Both the position numbers and the translations under genes were made by a program. A DNA stretch of 64,000 nt. Origin: Variovorax sp. KK3 (lineage in GTDB: Bacteria > Pseudomonadota > Gammaproteobacteria > Burkholderiales > Burkholderiaceae_C). Below are positions 54,836 to 64,000 of the stretch, piece after piece. How positions within the stretch are numbered: position 1 is the stretch's first letter; each line of letters starts with the position of its first letter. The notes under the pieces are model-generated. The model was not told the origin of the DNA, ran no database searches, and was given only the letters and a program-made list of their open reading frames with translations. Location: NCBI RefSeq assembly GCF_001984055.1, contig NZ_LYVO01000029.1, positions 1 through 64,000 of the forward strand. Direction: 5' to 3'.

Positions 54836-56014
54836 ATGCCTGCACCCTCTTCCCCGTCTTCCTCTCAGGCCGCCGTCACGGCGGACCGCCACTCGCGACA
54901 CGCCGCCTTCGCGCTGGCGCTGGCCCTGCCGGCCGACACCGTGCTCTACCTGCTGCTGCCGATGTACGCCGAGCAGTTCGGCGTCACGCTGGCCGAAGCC
55001 GGCCTGCTGCTCGCCGCCAACCGCCTCGTTCGCATCGCCGGCTACGGCTACGTGGCGCGCTTCTACGCGCGCCGGGGTGACCGAGCCACGTCGCTGATCG
55101 CGGTCGCCGCGGCGGCCGTCTGCGCGCTCGGCTACGCCACGCTGTCGGGCTTCTGGGCCTTGATGCCGCTGCGCCTCCTGTGGGGCCTGTGCTTCGCCGC
55201 GCTCAACCTGTCGACGCAGGCGCTGGCCACGTCGGACCCGCTCGGCGCATCGCGCCGCAGCGGACGCTCGCGTGCCTTCATCGCCATGGGGCCGGTGCTC
55301 GCGCTGCCGCTGGGCGCCCTGCTCGCGCAGTGGGCCGGGCCGAGGCCGATCTTCTGGGTGCTGGGCGCCGTCGCACTGCTGGGTTTGGCGGCCGCACGCC
55401 GGCTGCCGGCCTTGCCGCATCCGCTGACATCGTCGCCAGGGCGCCGCTTCCATCGCCCCAACAGCCTCGACGCCTGGTCCTTCATGGAAGGCCTGACGCT
55501 CGACGGCCTCTTCATCGTCGGCCTGTCGTACCTGGGCCGCGACCTGCTGCCCGGCGGCGCCGTGGTGGTGGCTGGCCTGCTGATGGCGCTGCGCTACCTG
55601 GCGGAGATCATCCTGAGCCCCGCTGGCGGCCGCATGGCCGAGCGCTTCGGAGCCGAGCGCCTGCTGGTGTGGCTGTCGCTGTCGACGTCCGTGGCACTGG
55701 TGGGCTTCGGCGCGGGCTGGCTGTGGTCGTGCGCAGCGACCATCGTCGTGCTGCGCGCGCTGCAGATGCCGCTGCTGCCGCCCATCGTGATGCGGCGCAC
55801 GCCGGGGCCGGGCCGCGTGCAGGCATTAGCCGCGCGCGCCGTGTGGCGCGACATCGGCGCCGGCGCCGGGCCGCTGCTGGCCGGGCTGCTGTTGCCGCTG
55901 GCCTCGCCGGCCTGGCTCTACGGCATTCCGGCCCTGCTGCTGGCCGTGGCCGCGCTGGCCTGCGCCCGCGCACCCTCTCATCCTGCGACAACCACCGAAG
56001 CGAGCGCACCATGA
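54836..56014 (+). CDS. Major facilitator superfamily transporter
   Basis: This 392-residue inner-membrane protein has about twelve hydrophobic segments and a signature-like loop after the second one (RFYARRGDRATSL). The substrate is unknown. The ATG 54836 gives a short polar N-terminus before the first segment. Its stop overlaps the ATG of the PNPOx-type gene (ATGA), indicating an operon, and it is divergent from a LysR gene. Confidence 0.83.
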   Translation: MPAPSSPSSSQAAVTADRHSRHAAFALALALPADTVLYLLLPMYAEQFGVTLAEAGLLLAANRLVRIAGYGYVARFYARRGDRATSLIAVAAAAVCALGYATLSGFWALMPLRLLWGLCFAALNLSTQALATSDPLGASRRSGRSRAFIAMGPVLALPLGALLAQWAGPRPIFWVLGAVALLGLAAARRLPALPHPLTSSPGRRFHRPNSLDAWSFMEGLTLDGLFIVGLSYLGRDLLPGGAVVVAGLLMALRYLAEIILSPAGGRMAERFGAERLLVWLSLSTSVALVGFGAGWLWSCAATIVVLRALQMPLLPPIVMRRTPGPGRVQALAARAVWRDIGAGAGPLLAGLLLPLASPAWLYGIPALLLAVAALACARAPSHPATTTEASAP

Positions 56015-56631
56015 TCCATCGACACACCATCGACACCCTCGGCCAGCTCGAGGCGCTGTACGGCAGCCCCGGCGAAGCATCGCTCAAGAAGGTGGCCGAC
56101 CACCTCCACCCGCACTACCAGGCCATGATCGCGGCCTCGCCCTTCGCGGTGCTCGCCACCAGCAACGAGCACGTGCTCGACACCTCGCCGCGCGGCGATG
56201 CGCCCGGCTTCGTCGCGGTGCAGGACGACCGAACGCTGCTGCTGCCGGACCGCCGCGGCAACCAGCGCATCGACAGCCTGCGCAACATCGTGGCCGACCC
56301 GCGCGTGGCGCTGCTGTTCCTGATCCCCGGTGTCGGCGAAACGCTGCGGGTGAAGGGCCGCGCCCGCATCAGCATCGAGCCCGACCTGCTCGCACGCTTC
56401 GCGGTCGACGACAAGCCGCCGCAGTGCGTGATCGTCATCGCGGTCGAGGCGGTGTACTTCCAGTGCGCACGCGCGATCCAGCGGTCGAAGCTGTGGGCAC
56501 CGGTCGCAGCCGATGCGCCACGCACGGTGCCCACGGCAGGCGCGATCCTGGCCGCACTCAGCGCGGGCACCTTCGACGGCGACACCTACGACCGCGAGCT
56601 GCCGCAGCGGCAGAAGAACACCCTCTACTGA
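56011..56631 (+). CDS. Pyridoxamine-5'-phosphate-oxidase-like FMN protein
   Basis: This 206-residue protein has a split-barrel FMN-binding fold of the PNPOx-like type (TSNEHVLDTSPRGDAPGFV; PDRRGNQRIDSLRNIVADPRVALLFLIPG; ETLRVKGRARI). It fits the DR2398/MSMEG group of FMN-binding proteins rather than PdxH, lacking the PdxH C-terminal region. It is translationally coupled to the MFS gene, so it may act on the same compound. Confidence 0.82.
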   Translation: MIHRHTIDTLGQLEALYGSPGEASLKKVADHLHPHYQAMIAASPFAVLATSNEHVLDTSPRGDAPGFVAVQDDRTLLLPDRRGNQRIDSLRNIVADPRVALLFLIPGVGETLRVKGRARISIEPDLLARFAVDDKPPQCVIVIAVEAVYFQCARAIQRSKLWAPVAADAPRTVPTAGAILAALSAGTFDGDTYDRELPQRQKNTLY

Positions 56632-56660
56632 GCGAACATTCCGCGCTCGCCTCGGGCGCC

Positions 56661-57338
56661 CTACTTCCTGGCCAGCGGAATCTGCAGGTTCGTCGGCCGG
56701 TTGGCTTCGGTATCGAAGCCGCGGCCGTCGATATTGCGCGCGCCCCAGAACAGCATGTCGCCCCGCAGGTAGACCAGGTCGTATTCCTTGAAGTTCGTGC
56801 CGGCCACCAGCCCGAAGGGGACGAAGGTCTTGCCGAAGATGCTCTGTGCCTGGCCGACTTGCCACGGGCCGTACCCTTGCGCAGCCACCTTGCCGAGCAG
56901 GTCCGCGAAAGCGGGATTCAACGGCGTCACCTCGTACGCGACATCCGCCACGAAGTCGACCTTCTGCGCGCCCTCTGCGACTGGGTGCGGTCCTTGCCAC
57001 GCCATGTGGCCGCGAATGAAGATGCGTGCCAGGGGCACTGCGCCGTATGGGTCCGCCGAGTTGTCGATGGTCAGCTCGAACACGTCGCCTTCGAGGTATT
57101 TGAAGCTGCGCTTCAGGTAGAAGGGCTTGAGCGTGCCGTCGGGGTTCTTGACGGCACTGGGCCGGATTTCGGGTGCGATGCTCGCCCACTCTCCGGCGAG
57201 GCCCTGTTTGATCTGTTGCAGGCTCATAGAATTTCGTTCGGTTGGCGGCTGTGCTGAACGGCGCGCCGCATCGGGTGCCGTGGTGCACGCTGCGAGCGCG
57301 GCGGCCAGGACAAGCCAGCAAGGGATGACGATGCGCAA
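56661..57338 (-). CDS. Lipoprotein of unknown function
   Basis: This 225-residue protein has an N-terminal lipoprotein signal (MRIVIPCWLVLAAALAAC, lipobox LAAC). The body is beta-rich with conserved-looking stretches (EGDVFELTIDN; ARIFIRGHMAWQGPHPV; GARNIDGRGFDTE). No family was recognised; the fold may bind a lipid or small ligand. It lies convergent with the PNPOx-type gene and divergent from the EutR-like gene. Confidence 0.7.
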   Translation of the reverse strand: MRIVIPCWLVLAAALAACTTAPDAARRSAQPPTERNSMSLQQIKQGLAGEWASIAPEIRPSAVKNPDGTLKPFYLKRSFKYLEGDVFELTIDNSADPYGAVPLARIFIRGHMAWQGPHPVAEGAQKVDFVADVAYEVTPLNPAFADLLGKVAAQGYGPWQVGQAQSIFGKTFVPFGLVAGTNFKEYDLVYLRGDMLFWGARNIDGRGFDTEANRPTNLQIPLARK

Positions 57339-57479
57339 GGTTCACCTCTCTGATCCAGCGATACGGCGGGTGCCTCCGGCAGCCGGCGCCGAAGGCACGA
57401 CGGGCAGTATCGCGACGGCGGCATGCGCGGCGCTATCCCGAATCGGCAAAACGGCGAGCCGCCCCGCACCCTCCATCGC

Positions 57480-58475
57480 ATGACCGGCATGCCGATCCAG
57501 GTCGACGTGTTCGACGACTTCCACCTGCACGGCGCCTCCGCGCCCGAGTGGAACCAGCGCTACCTGCAGTTGTCGGCCGGCGCGATGCGCAGTTCGCTGA
57601 CCGAAGCGAGCGCAGGCGACGTGCACGTGTTCCGCAAGTGGATGAGCGAGCGCGTGGTGCAGCAGGGCTGCCTGCCGCCCGGCAGCATCTGCTTCGCCTT
57701 GCTCAACGGCAGCGCGCAGGGCACGCCCCGGGTGCAGGGCGTCGAGTTGCGGGACGACCGGCTTTTCATCCTGCGTGGCGGCGAGGAGTTCACCATCCAG
57801 CGGCCCAGGGGCATGGAGCTTCTGGCCTTCACGTTCCGGACCGAGACCTTTCTGCAACTGCTCGACGAACGGCCGCTCCCCGCGCCGGCGCGGGCGCTGC
57901 TGTCCCGCCCGATCCTCGATGCACCACCGGATGCGACGCAGCAGCTGCGCGCGCACCTGCTCGACGCGCTTCGACGTTCGCAGGCTTTCGGCGGCGATGC
58001 CGCGACGCCCGACGCTCTGTTCGAATCGCTGCACGGCGTGCTGACGGACGCCGGCGGCGCACACGACACGGTAGGCAGCGCATCGGCCGGGTTCATCGTC
58101 GCGCAATGCCATCGCATCGTCGTTAACAGCAGCGGGGCTGCACCCAGCGTCGAAGCGCTGTGTCGACGGCTTCGCACCAGCCGCCGCAGCCTGCAGGACA
58201 GCTTCAGGCAGGTGGCCGACACGACGCCCGTGCACTACCTGCGTGGCCTTCGGCTCAACCTGGTCCGCAGCCGCCTGATGTCGACCACGGCCGCACAGCT
58301 GAGCGTCTCACAGGCGGCGACCGACCAGGGCTTCGAGCACCTCAGTCATTTCGCCGAGCGCTACAAGGCGCTGTTCGGGGAATTGCCGTCGGAGACATCG
58401 AGGATGGAAGCAGGAGGCCGCTCGAACCCGACTGGGTCGAGGATTGACCCCACACAAAAGAAAACTGTGGGGTAA
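57480..58475 (+). CDS. AraC-family regulator (EutR-like)
   Basis: This 331-residue protein has an N-terminal region with no recognised ligand domain and a C-terminal AraC HTH pair (LRTSRRSLQDSFRQVADTTPVHYLRGLRLNLVR, then ATDQGFEHLSHFAERYKALFGELPSE). The overall pattern is closest to EutR-like regulators. ATG 57480 is chosen over the open frame from 57423. The target is unknown. Confidence 0.82.
   Translation: MTGMPIQVDVFDDFHLHGASAPEWNQRYLQLSAGAMRSSLTEASAGDVHVFRKWMSERVVQQGCLPPGSICFALLNGSAQGTPRVQGVELRDDRLFILRGGEEFTIQRPRGMELLAFTFRTETFLQLLDERPLPAPARALLSRPILDAPPDATQQLRAHLLDALRRSQAFGGDAATPDALFESLHGVLTDAGGAHDTVGSASAGFIVAQCHRIVVNSSGAAPSVEALCRRLRTSRRSLQDSFRQVADTTPVHYLRGLRLNLVRSRLMSTTAAQLSVSQAATDQGFEHLSHFAERYKALFGELPSETSRMEAGGRSNPTGSRIDPTQKKTVG
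58448..58474 (+). terminator. Hairpin at the end of the EutR-like gene
   Basis: ACCCCACA (58448-58455) and TGTGGGGT (58467-58474) form a perfect 8-bp stem around an A-rich 11-base loop. The right arm runs into the TAA stop at 58473-58475. No U-tract follows, so efficiency is uncertain. Confidence 0.5.
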
Positions 58476-58494
58476 CCCGGCACGGTGCCACTGC

Positions 58495-60645
<2,151 letters not shown>

Positions 60646-60667
60646 CTAGCCCGCCGATAAGCCACGG

Positions 60668-62818
60668 ATGGAGCCGACTGCTTTTCTGGCCACGCGCCAC
60701 GACCCGTTGTTCGTCGCGGCATCGCTGCTGGTGGCGACCTTCGCGTCCTACGTGACGCTCGACCTCGCCCGGCGCGTCGCGCGCGGCGGCCGTGCGCGCC
60801 GCCTGTGGTGGCTCGGCGGCTCGCTCGCCATGGGCACGGGCATCTGGGCCATGCACTTCGTCGGCATGCTGGGCTTCGAAACAGGCCTGCCATTGGGCTA
60901 CCGCTGGCAGCCCACGCTGTTGAGCTGGATCGCGGCCGTCGCCGCGGCCGCCGTCGCCCTGGGCATTGCGGCGCGCTCGCGGCTCACGCCCGCCCTTCTG
61001 CTGTGCGGCAGTGCCAGCATGGCGGCGGGCATCTGCACCATGCACTACCTGGGCATGCACGCGGTCGAGCTCGAACCGGGCATCGTGTGGCGGCCCGCGA
61101 TGGTGGTCGCATCGATCGTCATCGCGTGGACCGCCTCCGCCGTCGCGCTCGGGCTGTTCTTCGTTCTTCGCACCCAGCGGGGCACGCGCCGCCTCAAGCT
61201 GCAGGTCGCCTCGGCGCTGGTGATGGGCGGCGCCATCGGCGGCATGCACTACACGGGCATGGGCGCGGCGCAGCTGCCGCTCGACTCCGTCTGCCTGAGT
61301 GCCGATGGCCTGGCCGGCCCGCCGCTGGCGGCGCTCGTGACGATCGCGACGCTCGTCATCCTGGCGGGTGCGCTGCTGCTGTCGGCCATCGACGCGATGG
61401 CGCAGGCCCGGGAATCGAAGCTCACGACGTCGCTGCACCAGGCCAACCAGGACCTGCGCGTGGCCAACGACGCACTGCAGCGCAAGGCCTTCGAAGACCC
61501 GCTGACCGGCCTGCCCAACCGCGCCCTGTTCGACGACCGGCTCGGCCACGCGGTGTCGCGGGTCGCGCGCACCGTGCGGGGCGGCAGCGCCGGCCGCGGG
61601 TCCGCCGGCGACCGGGTCGCGGTGCTGTTCGTCGACCTGGACGGCTTCAAGCCCGTCAACGATTCCTTCGGCCATGAAAAGGGCGACGCCGTGCTGCGCG
61701 AGATCGCCCAGCGCCTGCAGCACAGCGTGCGCGAGAGCGACACGCTCGCCCGGCTCGGCGGCGACGAGTTCGTGGTGATGATCGAGGCCCGCGATGCCGA
61801 GGTGGCGGCCCAGGCCTTGGCGCAGCGCATCATCGGCGGCTTGCGCAGGCTTATGAGCATGAATGGCCAGGACGTGGAGATGTCCTGTTCGATCGGCATC
61901 GCCGTGTTCCCCGACCACGACGACACGGGCCAGCGCCTGCTGGCCTGCGCCGACGCCGCCATGTACACCGCCAAGCGCGCAGGCGGCGGCACGTGGGTGG
62001 TGTACGACCGAAGCATGGCAGGCGACGCCACCGAGCAGCTGCTGATGCACCAGGCACTGCGCCACGCCATCGAGCGCAGCGAACTCGCGCTGCACTACCA
62101 GCCGAAGGTGAGCGCGAAAAACGGCCAGGTGCACGGCTTCGAGGCCTTGCTGCGCTGGCAGCATCCGCAGCGCGGGCCGGTGAGCCCGGGCATCTTCATT
62201 CCCTTGGCCGAACGATTCGGGCTGATCGGGACCATCGGCAACTGGGTGGTCGAAGAGGCCTGCAGGCAGTTGGCGCAATGGCAGGACGAGGGCGTCGACT
62301 GCCGCATCGCCGTCAACCTGTCGCCCTACCAACTGCGCCACCCGGGCCTGCCGATGCACATCCGCGACTGCCTGGAGCGCCACGGCGTGCATCCGTCGCG
62401 GCTGGTCTGCGAGATCACCGAAACCGCGCTCATGGAAACGCTCGGGGCGGAAAGCGACGTGCTCGACCAGATCTCCAAGCTCGGCGTGCGGCTGTCGATC
62501 GACGACTTCGGCACAGGCTACTCGAGCCTGGCCCACCTGCGCAGCATCCCGGCGCGCCAGCTCAAGATCGACCGCAGCTTCGTGGTCGACCTCGCGGTGG
62601 ACTCGGACGCCCGCGCCGTGCTCGACGCCATCGTGCGGCTGGCCCATGCGCTGCGCATGGAGGTGGTCGCGGAAGGGGTGGAAACGCATGAGCAGCAGGT
62701 CGTGCTCACGCAACTGGGATGCGACGTCTTGCAAGGCTATTTCATCGCCCGGCCGATGCCGGCGGCGGCCGTCACCCCCTGGCTGCAGGCCTCGAAGGTG
62801 CGGGCGCTCGTGGACTGA
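60668..62818 (+). CDS. MHYT-GGDEF-EAL membrane protein (cyclic di-GMP)
   Basis: This 716-residue protein has seven or so N-terminal transmembrane segments carrying three MHYT motifs (MHFVGM, MHYLGMH, MHYTGM), a sensor thought to bind a metal and respond to gas or redox. A GGDEF domain follows with an intact active site LGGDEF, then an EAL domain with EALLRW and DDFGTGYSS. It may make, degrade or do both to c-di-GMP. It is divergent from the Rieske gene. Confidence 0.93.
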   Translation: MEPTAFLATRHDPLFVAASLLVATFASYVTLDLARRVARGGRARRLWWLGGSLAMGTGIWAMHFVGMLGFETGLPLGYRWQPTLLSWIAAVAAAAVALGIAARSRLTPALLLCGSASMAAGICTMHYLGMHAVELEPGIVWRPAMVVASIVIAWTASAVALGLFFVLRTQRGTRRLKLQVASALVMGGAIGGMHYTGMGAAQLPLDSVCLSADGLAGPPLAALVTIATLVILAGALLLSAIDAMAQARESKLTTSLHQANQDLRVANDALQRKAFEDPLTGLPNRALFDDRLGHAVSRVARTVRGGSAGRGSAGDRVAVLFVDLDGFKPVNDSFGHEKGDAVLREIAQRLQHSVRESDTLARLGGDEFVVMIEARDAEVAAQALAQRIIGGLRRLMSMNGQDVEMSCSIGIAVFPDHDDTGQRLLACADAAMYTAKRAGGGTWVVYDRSMAGDATEQLLMHQALRHAIERSELALHYQPKVSAKNGQVHGFEALLRWQHPQRGPVSPGIFIPLAERFGLIGTIGNWVVEEACRQLAQWQDEGVDCRIAVNLSPYQLRHPGLPMHIRDCLERHGVHPSRLVCEITETALMETLGAESDVLDQISKLGVRLSIDDFGTGYSSLAHLRSIPARQLKIDRSFVVDLAVDSDARAVLDAIVRLAHALRMEVVAEGVETHEQQVVLTQLGCDVLQGYFIARPMPAAAVTPWLQASKVRALVD

Positions 62819-62882
62819 CTGCAAGCGCGCCCTCCGCGCGGCAATGCGCGGCAAGGCGCTGGAGAGCGCGCATGCGAACGTC

Positions 62883-64000
62883 TTACTTCTTGTCGCCAGG
62901 CACCTTGCCTTCCACGCCCTTGACGTAGAAGTTCACGCCCGACAGGAACTTGTCGTCGGCCACCGCGCCGGCCGCCACGAGTTCCTTGCCGTCCTGGCCG
63001 ACGATCGGGCCCTTCCAGATCGAGAAGCTGCCGTCCTTCAGGCCCTTCTTGATCTCGTCGACCTTGGCCTTGGTCTCGGCCGGCACGTCTTCGGCGAGCG
63101 AGACGATGTCGATCGCGCCTTCCTTCACGCCCCACCAAGTCTGGCCGGTGGCCCACTTGCCGTCCAGCGCGTCTTGCACGGCCTTGGTGTAGTAGGGCGT
63201 CCAGTTGATGATGGCCGAGCCCAGGTGGGCCTTGGGGCCGTAGGCGGTCATGTCCGAATCCCAGCCGAAAGCGCGCTTGCCTTTTTCCTGCGCGGTCTTG
63301 AGCACGGCCGGCGAATCGGTGTTCTGGAACAGCACGTCGGCGCCGCCGTTGATCAGCGCGGTGGCAGCTTCGGTTTCCTTCGGTGGGCTGAACCATTCGT
63401 TGACCCACACCACCTTGGTGGTGATCTTCGGGTTGACCGACTGCGCGCCCATGGTGAAGGAGTTGATGTTGCGCAGCACTTCGGGAATCGGCACCGAGCC
63501 GACCACGCCCAGCGTGTTGCTCTTGGTCATGGCGCCGGCGATGACGCCGGCCATGTACGCGCCCTCGTAGGTGCGGCTGTCGTAGGTGCGCATGTTCTCG
63601 GCCGTCTTGTAGCCGGTGGCATGCTCGAACTTCACGTCCTTGCTGTCGTTCGCCACCTTGAGCATCGGCTCCATGTAGCCGAAGGTGGTGCCGAAGATCA
63701 GCTTGTTGCCCTGCCCCACCATGTCGCGGAACACGCGCTCGGCGTCGGCCGACTCAGGCACGCTTTCGACGAAGGTGGTCTTGATCTTGTCGCCGAATTC
63801 CTTCTCGATGGCCTTGCGGCCGTTGTCGTGCGCGAAGGACCAGCCGCCGTCTCCCACCGGGCCCACGTAGGCGAACGCGACGTTCAGCGGCGCGGCCGGT
63901 GCGGGCGCGGCGGCTGCAGGGGCCGGCGCGGGCGCGGCGGGCGCGGGGGCCGGCGCCTCTTCCTTCTTGCCGCAGCCGATCAGGGCCGCCGAGGCCACGG
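62883..64000 (-). CDS. BMP-family nucleoside-binding lipoprotein, 5' end outside the window
   Basis: The frame is open to the window edge at 64000, so the true start is missing; about 371 residues are visible. A lipobox-like LIGC near visible residue 9 and an Ala/Pro-rich linker indicate a membrane-anchored lipoprotein. The body matches the protein at 45466-46557 (AYVGPVGDGGWSFAHDNGR; GTTFGYMEPMLKVA), the Bmp/PnrA family of purine-nucleoside-binding proteins. Permease and ATPase genes, if present, would lie beyond the window. Confidence 0.9.
   Translation of the reverse strand, partial: VASAALIGCGKKEEAPAPAPAAPAPAPAAAAPAPAAPLNVAFAYVGPVGDGGWSFAHDNGRKAIEKEFGDKIKTTFVESVPESADAERVFRDMVGQGNKLIFGTTFGYMEPMLKVANDSKDVKFEHATGYKTAENMRTYDSRTYEGAYMAGVIAGAMTKSNTLGVVGSVPIPEVLRNINSFTMGAQSVNPKITTKVVWVNEWFSPPKETEAATALINGGADVLFQNTDSPAVLKTAQEKGKRAFGWDSDMTAYGPKAHLGSAIINWTPYYTKAVQDALDGKWATGQTWWGVKEGAIDIVSLAEDVPAETKAKVDEIKKGLKDGSFSIWKGPIVGQDGKELVAAGAVADDKFLSGVNFYVKGVEGKVPGDKK

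Overview
The window is high-GC DNA from a betaproteobacterium, most likely a Comamonadaceae soil organism such as Variovorax. The basis is the gene complement: several Bug-family binding proteins, a dmp-type phenol operon under an XylR/DmpR activator, GCG_CRPN and MHYT-GGDEF-EAL proteins, and many LysR, AraC, GntR and MocR regulators. Species was inferred, not tested. No rRNA, tRNA, CRISPR array, transposase or origin was seen.

1-4.2 kb, contact-dependent inhibition region: the 3' end of a CdiA-like effector gene (VENN motif, then a variable C-terminus with hydrophobic segments) is followed by a tandem array of about seven related small two-membrane-segment proteins, read here as immunity genes. 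Some are intact and others are broken by a nonsense codon, frameshifts, an out-of-frame fusion or truncation. The array also holds a displaced piece of effector C-terminus and a 151-bp direct repeat. This stretch is visibly more AT-rich than the rest.

4.2-16.4 kb, regulatory and accessory genes: two AraC regulators with a secreted lipase, a cupin, a GCG_CRPN protein and a lipoprotein; the phenol-sensing sigma-54 activator (dmpR); a GFA protein; a LysE exporter divergent from a MocR regulator with four ordered operator half-sites; a LysR regulator and an unknown protein.

16.4-28.6 kb, phenol catabolism: the operon dmpKLMNOPQBCDEFGH encodes multicomponent phenol hydroxylase and the meta-cleavage pathway from catechol to pyruvate and acetyl-CoA. 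Its leader holds activator-type inverted sites, an IHF consensus and a -24/-12 promoter. A REP doublet lies between dmpN and dmpO. The tautomerase gene dmpI, which usually ends this operon, is absent.

28.7-43.5 kb: a lipoprotein, an esterase and a Bug/LysR pair; a compact nuclease-pseudokinase-vWA-adenylosuccinate-synthetase-like cluster of unknown function; then housekeeping genes (CBS-domain transporter, ApaH, RhlE, zinc peptidase, Dcd) and guanine deaminase.

43.6-64 kb: a glycosyltransferase-acyltransferase pair, a BMP-family nucleoside-binding protein and an EamA transporter; a Bug/ThDP-enzyme/GMC/CMD catabolic operon with a divergent GntR regulator and a perfect palindromic operator; LysR/MFS/PNPOx genes; an EutR-like regulator; a Rieske oxygenase-adenosine deaminase pair; a cyclic-di-GMP enzyme; and a second BMP protein cut by the window end. 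Guanine deaminase, adenosine/adenine deaminase and two BMP proteins suggest scattered purine salvage.
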